Of a DNA stretch of 64,000 nt, positions 25,353 through 34,702 are shown piece after piece. The DNA is taken from NCBI RefSeq assembly GCF_019890725.1, contig NZ_JAINZZ010000016.1, forward strand, positions 1 through 64,000. Direction: 5' to 3'. This DNA comes from Actinacidiphila acidipaludis (GTDB lineage Bacteria > Actinomycetota > Actinomycetes > Streptomycetales > Streptomycetaceae). Below the pieces are notes generated by a model. It saw only the letters and a list, made by a program, of their open reading frames with translations. It had not been told where the DNA came from and did not search any database. The stretch's first letter is position 1. The number at the start of each line of letters is the position of its first letter. A program made the translations under genes and the position numbers.

Positions 25353-26378
25353 GTGGTGGTCACCTCGCAGGACAACCACACGACGCCGGTGACACCGTCG
25401 TCCGGCGCCGCCGGCGCGGTGGCCGCCACGGCCGCCCCTTCCCAGCGCTCCGCCGGCCGGCGCACCGCCCGCAGGAGCGGGCGCGCCCTGCCCACCCGGT
25501 CCCGGGCGGCCCGCCGCCTGGACCTGCCGTTCGCCCTGCTGCTCATCCTCCCCGCCGTCGCCGGCTTCGCGATCTTCTACGCGTACCCGACGTTCCGCGG
25601 CGTCTATCTGAGCTTCACCGACTTCCACGTGCTCACCCCGCCCACCTGGACGGGCCTGGCCAACTTCCGGGAACTGGTCCACGACGGGGTCTTCTGGCAC
25701 TCGCTGTGGGTGACCGCCTACTTCGTGGTGCTGTCCGTCGCCTTCGGCACGCTGGTCTCCCTGGTGACGGCGGTGGTGCTGCACCGGACGACCCGCTCCA
25801 CGGTGCTGCGCGGCGTGGTCCTGCTGCCGTTCCTGATCTCCAACGTCATCGCGGCGCTGGTCTGGCAGTGGATGCTCGACCCCCAACTCGGCATCATCGA
25901 CATCGCGCTGAAGCACCTGACCGGCCACTCGATCATGTTCTTCGGCAGCGGGGGATGGGCGATCCCCTCGCTCGCGGCGATCAGCGTGTGGAAGTGGATG
26001 GGCTACTACGCCCTGCTGATCTTCGCCGGCCTGCAGACCATCCCGCCGACCATCTACGAGGCCGGGCGGGTCGACGGGGCGAGCGAGGTCCAGATGTTCC
26101 GCCGGCTGACCGTTCCGCTGCTGCGGCCGATCCTGGCGATGGTCGTCGTCCTGACGGTGATCAACGCCTTCCAGGTCTTCGACATCGTGCAGGTCACCAC
26201 CGAGGGCGGCCCGGCCAACGCCTCGAACGTGCTGCAGATGTACATCTACCGCAAAGCCTTCCGGCAGTTCGACTTCGGCTACGCCGCGACCATGTCGCTC
26301 GCCCTGTTCACGCTGCTCATCGCGGTCACCTTCACCCAGCTGCGGCTCGCCCGCGCCAACGAGTCCGACCTGAACTGA
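25353..26378 (+). CDS. ABC sugar transporter permease (MalF-like)
   Basis: A 341-residue permease. An N-terminal tail of about 65 residues is followed by six hydrophobic helices, starting with ALLLILPAVAGFAIFYAYP. The conserved EAA loop reads YEAGRVDGASEVQMFRRLTVPLL (seen as EAGRVDGAS and RRLTVPLL). GTG at 25353 is chosen because AAGGAG lies six bases upstream. It pairs with the next permease, 11 bases away, and would use the binding lipoprotein at 30958. No ATPase gene is in the locus; actinobacterial sugar ABC systems usually share MsiK. Confidence 0.93.
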   Translation: MVVTSQDNHTTPVTPSSGAAGAVAATAAPSQRSAGRRTARRSGRALPTRSRAARRLDLPFALLLILPAVAGFAIFYAYPTFRGVYLSFTDFHVLTPPTWTGLANFRELVHDGVFWHSLWVTAYFVVLSVAFGTLVSLVTAVVLHRTTRSTVLRGVVLLPFLISNVIAALVWQWMLDPQLGIIDIALKHLTGHSIMFFGSGGWAIPSLAAISVWKWMGYYALLIFAGLQTIPPTIYEAGRVDGASEVQMFRRLTVPLLRPILAMVVVLTVINAFQVFDIVQVTTEGGPANASNVLQMYIYRKAFRQFDFGYAATMSLALFTLLIAVTFTQLRLARANESDLN

Positions 26379-26389
26379 AGGAGGCCCCC

Positions 26390-27331
26390 GTGGCTGTCAC
26401 CCTCGCACCCGGCACCGCCACCGCGGGGCGTCCCCGCAACGCCGCGCGCGGCCCGCGGCGGCTGTCCGCCGGACGGATCGCGGCGTGGACGTACCTGGGC
26501 GTGGTCGTCCTGGTCACGCTCTTCCCGTTCTACTGGATCCTGCGCACCGCGCTGTCCAACAACTACAAGCTGGCCACCGACCCGTCCTCGCCGCTGCCGG
26601 TCGGCTTCACCTGGGGCGCCTTCGAACGCGCCCTGGGCATCGCGACCACCGCGCAGGCGCAGGCCCAGGGCGGCTCCGGCGCCTCCCTCGACATCCCGCT
26701 CTACCTGCGCAACTCGCTGATCTACGCCTCGGTGCAGACCGTCCTGATCGTGGTGTTCTCCGCCGCCGCCGCGTACGCCTTCTCCCGCCTGCACTGGCGC
26801 GGGCGCAACCTGGTGTTCGGCGTGCTGATCAGCGCCCTGATGGTGCCCGGCGTCTTCACGCTGCTGCCGAACTTCGTGTTCATCAAGGACGCCGGCCTGA
26901 ACAACACGTTCGCCGGGCTGATCCTGCCGGGCGGTCTCTTCCAGGCCTTCACGCTGTTCTTCCTGCGGCAGTTCATGCTGAGCCTGAGCAGCGAGATCGA
27001 GGAGGCGGCGATCATCGACGGCGCCGGGCCGCTGCGGATCTTCGTGCGGGTCATCCTGCCGATGTCGGCCGCACCGCTGGCGACCGTCTCGCTGCTGATG
27101 TTCGTCAACGCCTGGAACGACTACATGTGGCCGCTGCTGGTCACCAACTCCTCCGGCACCGAACCGCTGACGCTCGCCCTCGGCGTGTTCAAGCAGTCCT
27201 CGCCGCAGGCCGCTCCCGACTGGGCCGGCCTGATGGCCGCCGCCCTCATCGCGGCGCTGCCGATGCTGCTGCTCTTCATCGCCTTCGGCAAGCGCGTCGT
27301 GAACTCCATCGGCTTCTCCGGCATCAAGTAG
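26390..27331 (+). CDS. ABC sugar transporter permease (MalG-like)
   Basis: A 313-residue permease with six hydrophobic helices. The first is TYLGVVVLVTLFPFYWILRTALSNN (seen as LFPFYWILRTALSNN), and the EAA loop contains EEAAIIDGAGPLRIFVRVILPM (EAAIIDGAG, VILPM). It starts at GTG 26390, which is preceded by AGGAGG. It differs from common MalG proteins in a periplasmic loop insert containing TTAQAQAQGGSG (near residue 84). It completes the membrane part of the transporter. Confidence 0.93.
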   Translation: MAVTLAPGTATAGRPRNAARGPRRLSAGRIAAWTYLGVVVLVTLFPFYWILRTALSNNYKLATDPSSPLPVGFTWGAFERALGIATTAQAQAQGGSGASLDIPLYLRNSLIYASVQTVLIVVFSAAAAYAFSRLHWRGRNLVFGVLISALMVPGVFTLLPNFVFIKDAGLNNTFAGLILPGGLFQAFTLFFLRQFMLSLSSEIEEAAIIDGAGPLRIFVRVILPMSAAPLATVSLLMFVNAWNDYMWPLLVTNSSGTEPLTLALGVFKQSSPQAAPDWAGLMAAALIAALPMLLLFIAFGKRVVNSIGFSGIK

Positions 27332-27354
27332 CCGGTCCTGCCGCTCCCCGGCCC

Positions 27355-27380
27355 GCCCGCGGCACGCCCACGCCGCGGGC
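27355..27380 (+). repeat. Short hairpin between the permease and GH95 genes
   Basis: Nine-base arms (27355-27363 and 27372-27380) enclose an 8-base loop in the 80-base gap. It may attenuate or protect the mRNA between transporter and enzyme genes. The evidence is only the dyad. Confidence 0.35.
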
Positions 27381-27411
27381 CGGCCGCCCCTCGAACGACG
27401 GGAACCCGTAC

Positions 27412-29934
27412 GTGCACACCACCCCTGACCCCGCCGACCTGCTGCTGTCGTGGCCGGCGCCGGCCGCCGACTGGCACGAGGCCGCGCCCGTCGGCAACGG
27501 CCGGCTGGGCGCCATGGTCTTCGGCGGCGCCCACCGCGGCCGCATCCAGATCAACGACTCCACCGTCTGGTCGGGAACACCGGACGGTCCCGCCGCCGCC
27601 CTGGCCGACGTCGTGGCGGGCGGGGCGGGACCCCGGCGGCTGGCCGAGGTGCGGGCGGCCCTGCGGGACGGCGACCGCCGCACCGCAGAGTCGCTGCTGA
27701 TGACGTTCGAGGGCCCCTACAGCCAGGAGTACCTGCCCTACGCCGACCTGTGGCTGACCGTGGACGGCGGCGAACGCGCGGTTCACCACGGCCGGACCCT
27801 CAACCTGGACAGCGGTGTCGCCGCCGAGGAGTTCACCCTCGGCGGGACCGCGGTGAGCCGCCGCACCTGGGCCGACGCCGTCTCGGGCACGCTGTGCACC
27901 GACCTCACCGCGGTCGGCGGGACCGTGGGCCTTCGGCTGGAACTCACCACCCCGCTGCGGGAGGTGCAGCGCGCCGCCGACCAGCGCGGCATCACCCTCG
28001 GCGTCGAGATCCCGGTGGACGGCGCCCCCGCGCACGAGCCCGCCGTCGCCGAACCCCTGCGCTACGCCACGGGACCCGTCGGCGGCTACGACCCGTTCGG
28101 CGCGCTCGCCGTCCGGCTGGCCACCGATGGCGAGGTCACCGTGGCCATCACCGACGGCAGCCTGCGGATCACCGGCGCGACCCGGCTGCTGGTCACCGTC
28201 GCCTCCTCGACCCGCGCCCACGCCCACTGGAGCGGCCGGCCCGGCCCCGGCAGCCGTGAGGTGCACCTGGACGCCGCGGCCGGCGCCGCGGGCCGCGCCG
28301 CCGCGCTCGGTGCCGAAGCGCTGCTCGCACAGCACGAGGGCGACCTGCGGGGGCTGCTCGGCGGCAGCGCCCTGCGCGTCGGCCCCCGCCGGTCCGGAAC
28401 GTACGACGTGTCCGCCGACATCCTCAGCGGCCGCGACGAACTGCTCACCGCCACCGTGCTCTTCCAGTTCGGCCGGTATCTGCTCGCCGCCGCCTCCCGC
28501 CCGCGCACCGGACCGCCCGCCAACCTCCAGGGCATCTGGAACGCCGACCTGCGGCCCGCCTGGTCCTCCAACTACACGGTCAACATCAACACCCAGATGA
28601 ACTACTGGGGCGCCGAGGCGGCCGGCCTCCCGGCCTGCCACGAGCCGCTGTTCGACCTGCTGGACCGGGTGGCCGCCCACGGCACCGACGTGGCGCGGGA
28701 ACTGTACGGGGCGCGCGGCTGGGTCGCGCACCACAACACCGACATGTGGGGCTGGGCGCTGCCGGTCGGCATGGGCCACGGCAACCCGTCCTGGGCGATC
28801 TGGATGATGGGCGGCGCCTGGCTGTCCCAGCACCTGTGGGACCACTACGACTTCACCCGCGACACCGCGTTCCTGCGCGAGCGGGCCTGGCCGCTGCTCC
28901 GCGGCTGCTCGGCCTTCCTGCTCGACTGGCTGGTCGACGAGGACCGCCCGGGCGGCGGCTCCGACGACGGCGGCGGCAGCAGCAGCGACGTCGGCGGCTC
29001 CGACGAGGGTTCGGACGGCCACGGGTACCTGCGGACCCTGCCGTCCACCTCCCCGGAGAACCTCTTCCTGTCCGAACAGGGCAGGCCCGAGTCACTGACC
29101 CACTCCTCGGCCATGGACCTCTGGCTGATCCGCGCGGCCTTCGAGCGCACCCTGCGCGCGGCCGCCCTGCTCGGACTCCAGGACCCGCTGACCGACGAGA
29201 TCCAGGCCGCGCTGCCCCGGCTGCCGCTGCCGCGGATCTCCCCGGTCGGACTGCTCCAGGAGTGGGCCGACGACCTGCCGGAGCAGGACCCCGCGCACCG
29301 TCATCTCTCCCCGCTGGTCGGCCTCCACCCGCTCGGCCTGGTGGACCCGGACACCGCGCCCGAGTTCGCCCTGGCCGCCCGGCGGCTGCTGGACCGCCGC
29401 GGGCCGGGCGCCATGGGCTGGTCCTGGGCCTGGAAGATGAGTCAGCGCGCCTGGCTCCGCGACGCGGTGGGCGCCCGCGAACTGCTGCTGGAGGCCGCCC
29501 GCCCGCTGGACGGGGACGCCGGCACCGACGCCCCCGTCGACGGCTCCCGGTGGGGCGGACTGCTGCCCAACCTGTTCTCCACCCACCCGCCGTTCCAGAT
29601 CGACGGCAGCTACGGCTTCATGGCCGCGATCACCGAGATGGTCCTGCAGAGCCACACCGGCACCGTCCATCTGCTGCCCGCGCTGCCCGCGCAGTGGTCC
29701 GAGGGAGACGCCCGCGACCTGCGCTGCCGCGGCGGACTCTCCGTGGACCTGGCCTGGGACGCCGGCGTCCTCACCGGCGTCACCCTGCGCCGGATCGCCG
29801 GCGACCCCGCCGAGCCGGTGCGCGTCCGCTGCGGCGACCGCACCGCCGAGGTCACCGTCGAGCCCGGCACCGCGTTCGTCCTCGACGGCCGGCTGCGTCC
29901 GGTCCGCGCGGGGCAGGAGGCCGGCGCATGCTGA
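27412..29934 (+). CDS. GH95 glycoside hydrolase (alpha-L-fucosidase/alpha-L-galactosidase)
   Basis: An 840-residue GH95 enzyme without a signal peptide, so it probably acts in the cytoplasm. The N-terminal beta domain starts WHEAAPVGNGRLGAMVFGG with NDSTVWSGTP, and the barrel has QGIWNADLRPAWSSNYTVNINTQMNYW in parts (GIWNADLRPAW, NINTQMNYW). The likely acid is E549 in TSPEN, and the C-terminal part has FQIDGSYGF and HLLPALPAQW. GH95 acts on alpha-L-fucosyl and alpha-L-galactosyl ends. There is an unusual Gly/Asp/Ser-rich insertion of about 30 residues after WLVDEDRP (roughly residues 510-540). The GTG start is weakly supported. Seven bases overlap the next gene. Confidence 0.92.
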   Translation: MHTTPDPADLLLSWPAPAADWHEAAPVGNGRLGAMVFGGAHRGRIQINDSTVWSGTPDGPAAALADVVAGGAGPRRLAEVRAALRDGDRRTAESLLMTFEGPYSQEYLPYADLWLTVDGGERAVHHGRTLNLDSGVAAEEFTLGGTAVSRRTWADAVSGTLCTDLTAVGGTVGLRLELTTPLREVQRAADQRGITLGVEIPVDGAPAHEPAVAEPLRYATGPVGGYDPFGALAVRLATDGEVTVAITDGSLRITGATRLLVTVASSTRAHAHWSGRPGPGSREVHLDAAAGAAGRAAALGAEALLAQHEGDLRGLLGGSALRVGPRRSGTYDVSADILSGRDELLTATVLFQFGRYLLAAASRPRTGPPANLQGIWNADLRPAWSSNYTVNINTQMNYWGAEAAGLPACHEPLFDLLDRVAAHGTDVARELYGARGWVAHHNTDMWGWALPVGMGHGNPSWAIWMMGGAWLSQHLWDHYDFTRDTAFLRERAWPLLRGCSAFLLDWLVDEDRPGGGSDDGGGSSSDVGGSDEGSDGHGYLRTLPSTSPENLFLSEQGRPESLTHSSAMDLWLIRAAFERTLRAAALLGLQDPLTDEIQAALPRLPLPRISPVGLLQEWADDLPEQDPAHRHLSPLVGLHPLGLVDPDTAPEFALAARRLLDRRGPGAMGWSWAWKMSQRAWLRDAVGARELLLEAARPLDGDAGTDAPVDGSRWGGLLPNLFSTHPPFQIDGSYGFMAAITEMVLQSHTGTVHLLPALPAQWSEGDARDLRCRGGLSVDLAWDAGVLTGVTLRRIAGDPAEPVRVRCGDRTAEVTVEPGTAFVLDGRLRPVRAGQEAGAC

Positions 29935-30908
29935 CCGAACGCGACCTGCCCGACCTGTGGGCGTACCGCAGCGCCTACCGGGAGCCGGCGGACTTCGACG
30001 CCTTCTGGAAGACCACCCTCGACGAGGCCCGCGCCCGGCCGGCCCGTCTCCGGCTCGAACCGGTGGAGACCGGCCTGGAGACCGTGGAGGTCCACGACGC
30101 CGTCTTCCCCGGCTTCGACGGGCACCCGGTACGCGCCTGGCTGCGGCTGCCCCGCGAGCGCAGCGGGCCGCTGCCGGCAGTGGTGCAGTTCCACGGCTAC
30201 GGCAGCGGGCGCGGCGCCCCCGTCGACGACCTGCTGTGGGCGTCCGCCGGGTACGCGCACCTGCTCGTCGACACCCGCGGCCAGGGCGGCGCGTGGGCCG
30301 GCGGCGGCGCGACGGGCGACCCGGTCGGCAGCGGCCCGTCGCACCCCGGGTTCCTCACCCGCGGCATCGAGGACCGGGACACCTACGTCTACCGGCGGGT
30401 GTTCACCGACGCCGTGCGCGCGGTCGAGGCGGTCCGCGCCTGCCCGCTGGCCGACCCCGAGCGGATCGCGGTGACCGGCGCCAGCCAGGGCGGCGGCATC
30501 GCGCTCGCCGTCGCCGGGCTGGTCCCCGGCCTGCGGGCGCTGCACGTCCAGTCGCCGTTCCTGTGCGACATCCGGCACGCCACCCGGCTCACCGGCGAGG
30601 CGCCGTACGCCGAGCTCATCGGTTATCTCGCGGCCCGCCGCGACCTGGTGGAGCAGACCTTCGCGACCCTCGGCTACTTCGACGGGCTCGCCTTCGCCCG
30701 GCGCGCCACCGCCCCGGCCTGGTTCTCGGCCGGGCTGCGCGACGAGGTCTGCCCGCCGTCCACCGCGCTCGCGGCCTACCACGCCTACGCCGGGCCCCGG
30801 CAGATGCGGGTGTGGGAGTTCAACGGCCACGACGCCGGCGGCTCCGAGGACCTCGCGATCGCCCTGAGCGCCTTCGGGGCGCTCCTCAAGACGTCGTCCC
30901 ACGCATGA
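29928..30908 (+). CDS. Acetyl xylan esterase/cephalosporin-C deacetylase family esterase
   Basis: A 326-residue alpha/beta hydrolase of the AXE1 family (carbohydrate esterase 7 type). It begins LPDLWAYRSAYREPADFDAFW, has FHGYGSGRG as oxyanion region, the nucleophile Ser (about S186) in GASQGGG and a late His in EFNGHDAGG. It lacks a signal peptide and would remove acetyl groups from imported oligosaccharides. The ATG overlaps the GH95 stop by seven bases, so the two are translationally coupled. Its presence suggests that the substrate glycan is acetylated. Confidence 0.9.
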   Translation: MLTERDLPDLWAYRSAYREPADFDAFWKTTLDEARARPARLRLEPVETGLETVEVHDAVFPGFDGHPVRAWLRLPRERSGPLPAVVQFHGYGSGRGAPVDDLLWASAGYAHLLVDTRGQGGAWAGGGATGDPVGSGPSHPGFLTRGIEDRDTYVYRRVFTDAVRAVEAVRACPLADPERIAVTGASQGGGIALAVAGLVPGLRALHVQSPFLCDIRHATRLTGEAPYAELIGYLAARRDLVEQTFATLGYFDGLAFARRATAPAWFSAGLRDEVCPPSTALAAYHAYAGPRQMRVWEFNGHDAGGSEDLAIALSAFGALLKTSSHA

Positions 30909-30957
30909 CCCGAGACGCAGGGCGCACCCCTGCAGGCACACCCCGAAAGAAGGAATC

Positions 30958-32304
30958 ATGAGAGTTCGCAAGGTCGTCGCGCTGGGTGCCACGCTCACAC
31001 TGGCCGCGGTGGTCTCCGCCTGCTCCTCCGGCTCCGGCGGCGGCTCCGGCTCCAAGACGGTCAACTGGTGGACGTGGGACGACAAGCAGGCCGCCGCCTA
31101 CCAGGTGTGCGCGACCGACTTCGAGAAGGCCAACCCCGGTGTGACGGTGAAGATCTCGCAGTACAACGTCGCCGACTACTTCACCAAGCTCACCGCCGGC
31201 TTCGTGGCCGGCAACGCGCCCGACGCCTTCCAGAACAGCGTGCAGTTCTTCCAGGCCTACGCCTCGCAGCACCAGCTCCTGCCGCTCGACAGCTACATCG
31301 GCAAGGACAAGTTCGACCTGTCGCGCTTCTCGGTGGGCGTCGACGCCTGGAAGTTCACCGACGGCAAGCAGTACGCCCTGCCGCTCGACTGGGCCGCCAC
31401 CGGCACCTACTACAACAGCGACATGCTGGCCAAGGCCGGTTACACCGCCAACGACGTCGACAACCTGACCTGGAACCCCGACGACGGCGGCACCTTCGGC
31501 AAGATGATCGCCCACCTCACCCTGGACGACAAGGGACGCCGGGGCGACCAGGCCGGGTTCGACAAGAACCACGTGAAGACCTACGGGTTCGGCGAGATCG
31601 CGGCCAAGGACTTCATCGGCCAGACCACCTGGAGCTCCTTCGTCTCCACCACCGGCTGGCGGCTCGGCGACAGGTCCAACTGGCCGACCGTCTTCAACTA
31701 CGACGACCCGCGGTTCGTGAAGACCATGGACTGGGTGCGTTCGCTGGAGAACAAGGGCTACGCTCCGAAGATCGGGCAGTTCACCACCAGCGTCAGCGAC
31801 GTGGACCTGCTGTCGTCGGGCAAGGTGGCGCTGGAGACCGGTGGTTCGTGGGAGGCTTCGACGTTCGCCAAGATCCCCAACCTCAAGGTGGGCATCGCCC
31901 CCACGGTCAAGGGTCCCGACGGCAACCGCTCGGTGCTGAGCAACTCCAACGGCAACAACATCTGGGCCGGCACCAAGAACCCGGACCTGGCCTGGAAGTG
32001 GGTCTCCTACATGGGCTCCGAGGCCTGCCAGTCCAAGGCCTCCACCACCGGCACCTTCTTCCCGTCCATCCCCGCCTCCATGGACGCCTCCGCGCAGGCC
32101 CTGAAGTCGCAGGGCATCGACCTGTCGGTCTTCACCGACATGCTGAAGGACAAGGTCCTCTACCCGTCACCGGTGTACGGCAACGGCGCCGCCATCCAGG
32201 ACGCGATCGAGCCCCTGTTCGAGGCATACTTCGCCGGCCAGAAGAACGACAGCGTCTTCGCCGACATGCAGAACACGACCAAGTCGCTGCTCGCGAAGAG
32301 CTGA
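30958..32304 (+). CDS. ABC sugar transporter solute-binding lipoprotein
   Basis: A 448-residue binding protein. The lipobox VSAC is near residue 22 after a short hydrophobic stretch, so it is exported and lipid-anchored. The mature part starts KTVNWWTWDD and has FTKLTAGFVAGNAPDAF, LPLDWAATGTYYN and the late ETGGSWEAS typical of family 1 sugar-binding proteins. It would deliver oligosaccharides to the permeases at 25353 and 26390. It is placed after the enzymes rather than before the permeases, which is an uncommon order. GAAAGAAGG precedes the ATG. Confidence 0.93.
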   Translation: MRVRKVVALGATLTLAAVVSACSSGSGGGSGSKTVNWWTWDDKQAAAYQVCATDFEKANPGVTVKISQYNVADYFTKLTAGFVAGNAPDAFQNSVQFFQAYASQHQLLPLDSYIGKDKFDLSRFSVGVDAWKFTDGKQYALPLDWAATGTYYNSDMLAKAGYTANDVDNLTWNPDDGGTFGKMIAHLTLDDKGRRGDQAGFDKNHVKTYGFGEIAAKDFIGQTTWSSFVSTTGWRLGDRSNWPTVFNYDDPRFVKTMDWVRSLENKGYAPKIGQFTTSVSDVDLLSSGKVALETGGSWEASTFAKIPNLKVGIAPTVKGPDGNRSVLSNSNGNNIWAGTKNPDLAWKWVSYMGSEACQSKASTTGTFFPSIPASMDASAQALKSQGIDLSVFTDMLKDKVLYPSPVYGNGAAIQDAIEPLFEAYFAGQKNDSVFADMQNTTKSLLAKS

Positions 32305-32324
32305 ACCCCGCAAGCAACTGGTGT

Positions 32325-32369
32325 CGGGACGGCGGACGGGCCCCCGGGCGGGGCCCGTCCGCCGTCCCG
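32325..32369 (+). repeat. Perfect 19-bp hairpin between binding-protein and GH36 genes
   Basis: Arms 32325-32343 and 32351-32369 are fully complementary, with a 7-base loop. It starts 21 bases after the binding-protein stop and ends about 20 bases before the GH36 start. In sugar ABC operons such hairpins often protect the binding-protein mRNA and lower downstream expression. No T-tract follows. Confidence 0.7.
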
Positions 32370-32389
32370 ACGAACGGAAAGGACTCTGT

Positions 32390-34579
32390 ATGCCCAGCAC
32401 TCCCGCGCGGATCGTCTCCCTGCGCGCGGCAGGCACCTGCCTCGTCGTGGAACTCAGCGAGCCGGTGCCCAGAGTCCTGCACTGGGGCGCCGACCTCGGC
32501 GAGCTGACCGCCGCCGACGGCGAGGCGCTCGTCCTGACCGCGGACGCCGCGATCCTCAACAACGCCCTGGACATCCCGCGCCGCTTCACCGTGTGGCCCA
32601 CCGAGGCCGAGGGCTGGCACGGGACCCCCGGCCACCACGGCCACCTCGCCGGCACGGCGGGCGCGCCGCGCCCGGCCCTCACGGACGCCGAGTGCCGTGA
32701 GGACCCTGACGGCGGCGGCGAACTGGTGCTCCGGCTCGACGAACCCGCGGCCGGCCTCGACATCACCCTCACCTACACCCTCGACCCCTCCGGCGTGCTG
32801 GCCGTCGCCTCCTCGGTGACCCGCCGCGCGACGCCGGACGCCGCCCCCGAGCCCTACGACCTCTCCCAGGTCACCACGCTGCTGCCGCTGCCCCGCCGGG
32901 CCGGCGAGATCCTGGACTTCACCGGCAAGTGGAGCCGCGAGCGGTCGCCGCAGCGCCGCCGGCTCGGGCACGGCACGTACGCTCGCGAGGTCCGCCGCGG
33001 CAAGCCCGGCCTGGACAGCCCCTACCTGGTCACCGTCGGCGAGCCCGGCTTCGGCTTCCGCCACGGCGAGGTGTGGGCCGTGCACGTCGCGTGGAGCGGC
33101 GACCAGCGCTACCTGGTGGAGCAGCTGCCCGAGGGCGCCGGCGCCCACGCGGCGGTGCTGGGCGGCGGCGAGCTCCTGCGGGCCGGCGAGATCCGGCTCG
33201 CGCCCGGCGACACCTACGACGCGCCCGTGTGCCACTTCGCCTGGTCACGCGACGGCCTGGACGGGCTCGCCGCCCGCTTCCACACCCTGCTGCGCGGCCG
33301 CGCGACGCACCCCCGGACCCCGCGCCCGGTCATCCTCAACAGCTGGGAGGCCGTCTACTTCGACCACGACCTGGACCGGCTGCTGCGGCTGGCCGACCGG
33401 GCCGCCCAGGTCGGCGTGGAGCGCTTCGTCCTCGACGACGGCTGGTTCTCCGGCCGCCGCTCCGACCGGGCCGGGCTCGGCGACTGGAGCGTCGACCCCA
33501 CGGTGTGGCCGGACGGGCTGACCCCGCTCGCCGACCACGTGCGGGCCCTCGGCATGGAGTTCGGCCTCTGGGTCGAGCCGGAGATGGTCAACCTCGACTC
33601 GGACCTGGCCCGCGAGCACCCCGACTGGGTGCTCGGCCCCGCCGCGGGCCCCGGCCCCTCGGCCCGCCACCAGCACGTACTGGACCTGGCGAACCCGGAC
33701 GCCTGGACGTACCTGCTGCAGTGCCTCGACGGACTCGTCGGCACCTACGGCATCGCCTACCTGAAGTGGGACCACAACCGGGAGCTGGACGAGGCCGTGC
33801 ACGGCCCCGGCGACCGGCCCGCCTCGCACGCCCAGGTGGTGGCGCTGTACCGGCTGATCGACGCCCTGAAGGAGCGTCACCCGGGTTTGGAGATCGAGAG
33901 CTGCGCCAGCGGCGGCGGCCGGATCGACCTCGGCATCCTGTCCAGGACCGACCGGGTCTGGGCCTCGGACTGCAACGACCCGCTGGAGCGCCAGTCCATC
34001 CAGCGCTGGACCGGGCAGCTGCTGCCGCCCGAGCTGGTCGGCGCCCACTTCGGGCCCGCGCCGAGCCACACCACCGCGCGGGTCAGCTCCGACACCTTCC
34101 GGCTGGCCACGGCCCTGTTCGGCCACGCGGGCATCGAGCAGGACATCACGGCGTGCGACGACGAGGAGCTGGCGCGGATCACCGCGTGGACCGCGCTCCA
34201 CCGGGAGCTGCGTCCCCTGCTGCACGGCGGAGTGACGGTCCGGGCCGACCTGGAGGACGAGGCGACGCTGCTGCACGGCGTGGTGGCGCAGGACGGTTCC
34301 GCGGCGGTCTACTGCTGGGCGCGGCTGGCCACTTCGCGCGCCGCCCAGTCCGGCCGGGTGCGGCTGCCGGGGCTGGCCGCCGACGCGCGGTACGAGGTGC
34401 GGGTCCGCACCGACCTGGGCCTGCCCTCGCTGCACCAGACGGGCGGCCCGGCGTGGCTGACCCGGGCGCTGGAGGGCTGGGTGGCGCTGCCGGGCGCGGT
34501 GCTGGCCGAGGCCGGACTGCCGCTGCCCCAGCTCAACCCCGAGCAGGCGCTGCTGTTCGAGGTGCGCCGGGCGTCCTGA
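32390..34579 (+). CDS. GH36 alpha-galactosidase
   Basis: A 729-residue intracellular GH36 enzyme. An N-terminal beta-sandwich (about 1-310) is followed by the barrel with ILNSWEAVYFDHD, LDDGWFSGRR and LWVEPEMVN. The nucleophile is D461 in LKWDHNR, and the acid/base is D527 in ASDCND. It has no signal peptide and would remove alpha-galactose from imported oligosaccharides. The ATG follows GGAAAGGA. It is the last gene of the glycan locus, after a strong hairpin. Together with GH27 it points to an alpha-galactoside-containing glycan. Confidence 0.94.
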   Translation: MPSTPARIVSLRAAGTCLVVELSEPVPRVLHWGADLGELTAADGEALVLTADAAILNNALDIPRRFTVWPTEAEGWHGTPGHHGHLAGTAGAPRPALTDAECREDPDGGGELVLRLDEPAAGLDITLTYTLDPSGVLAVASSVTRRATPDAAPEPYDLSQVTTLLPLPRRAGEILDFTGKWSRERSPQRRRLGHGTYAREVRRGKPGLDSPYLVTVGEPGFGFRHGEVWAVHVAWSGDQRYLVEQLPEGAGAHAAVLGGGELLRAGEIRLAPGDTYDAPVCHFAWSRDGLDGLAARFHTLLRGRATHPRTPRPVILNSWEAVYFDHDLDRLLRLADRAAQVGVERFVLDDGWFSGRRSDRAGLGDWSVDPTVWPDGLTPLADHVRALGMEFGLWVEPEMVNLDSDLAREHPDWVLGPAAGPGPSARHQHVLDLANPDAWTYLLQCLDGLVGTYGIAYLKWDHNRELDEAVHGPGDRPASHAQVVALYRLIDALKERHPGLEIESCASGGGRIDLGILSRTDRVWASDCNDPLERQSIQRWTGQLLPPELVGAHFGPAPSHTTARVSSDTFRLATALFGHAGIEQDITACDDEELARITAWTALHRELRPLLHGGVTVRADLEDEATLLHGVVAQDGSAAVYCWARLATSRAAQSGRVRLPGLAADARYEVRVRTDLGLPSLHQTGGPAWLTRALEGWVALPGAVLAEAGLPLPQLNPEQALLFEVRRAS

Positions 34580-34640
34580 TCGGCGGCGGATTCGGTCGGC
34601 CGGCCGGTCGGTCTTCCTCCTCGCCCCGAGCCTTCGGCCG

Positions 34641-34657
34641 GGAGGTGCCCCACCTCC
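34641..34657. terminator. Small hairpin between convergent genes
   Basis: GGAGGTG and CACCTCC flank a 3-base centre within the 123-base gap between the GH36 stop and the convergent ATPase-like gene. It may act as a weak bidirectional terminator. Confidence 0.35.
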
Positions 34658-34702
34658 GCGGACGGCCTCCTTCCTCGGCCGGCCACTGCGTAAGCTCGAG
34701 CG

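Noticed and set aside
23019..25928. Very long open frame on the minus strand (about 970 codons)
   Set aside because: It runs antisense to the GH27 and permease genes, has no ribosome-binding site and encodes Val/Gly/Arg-rich low-complexity sequence. It is a by-product of high-GC codon bias.
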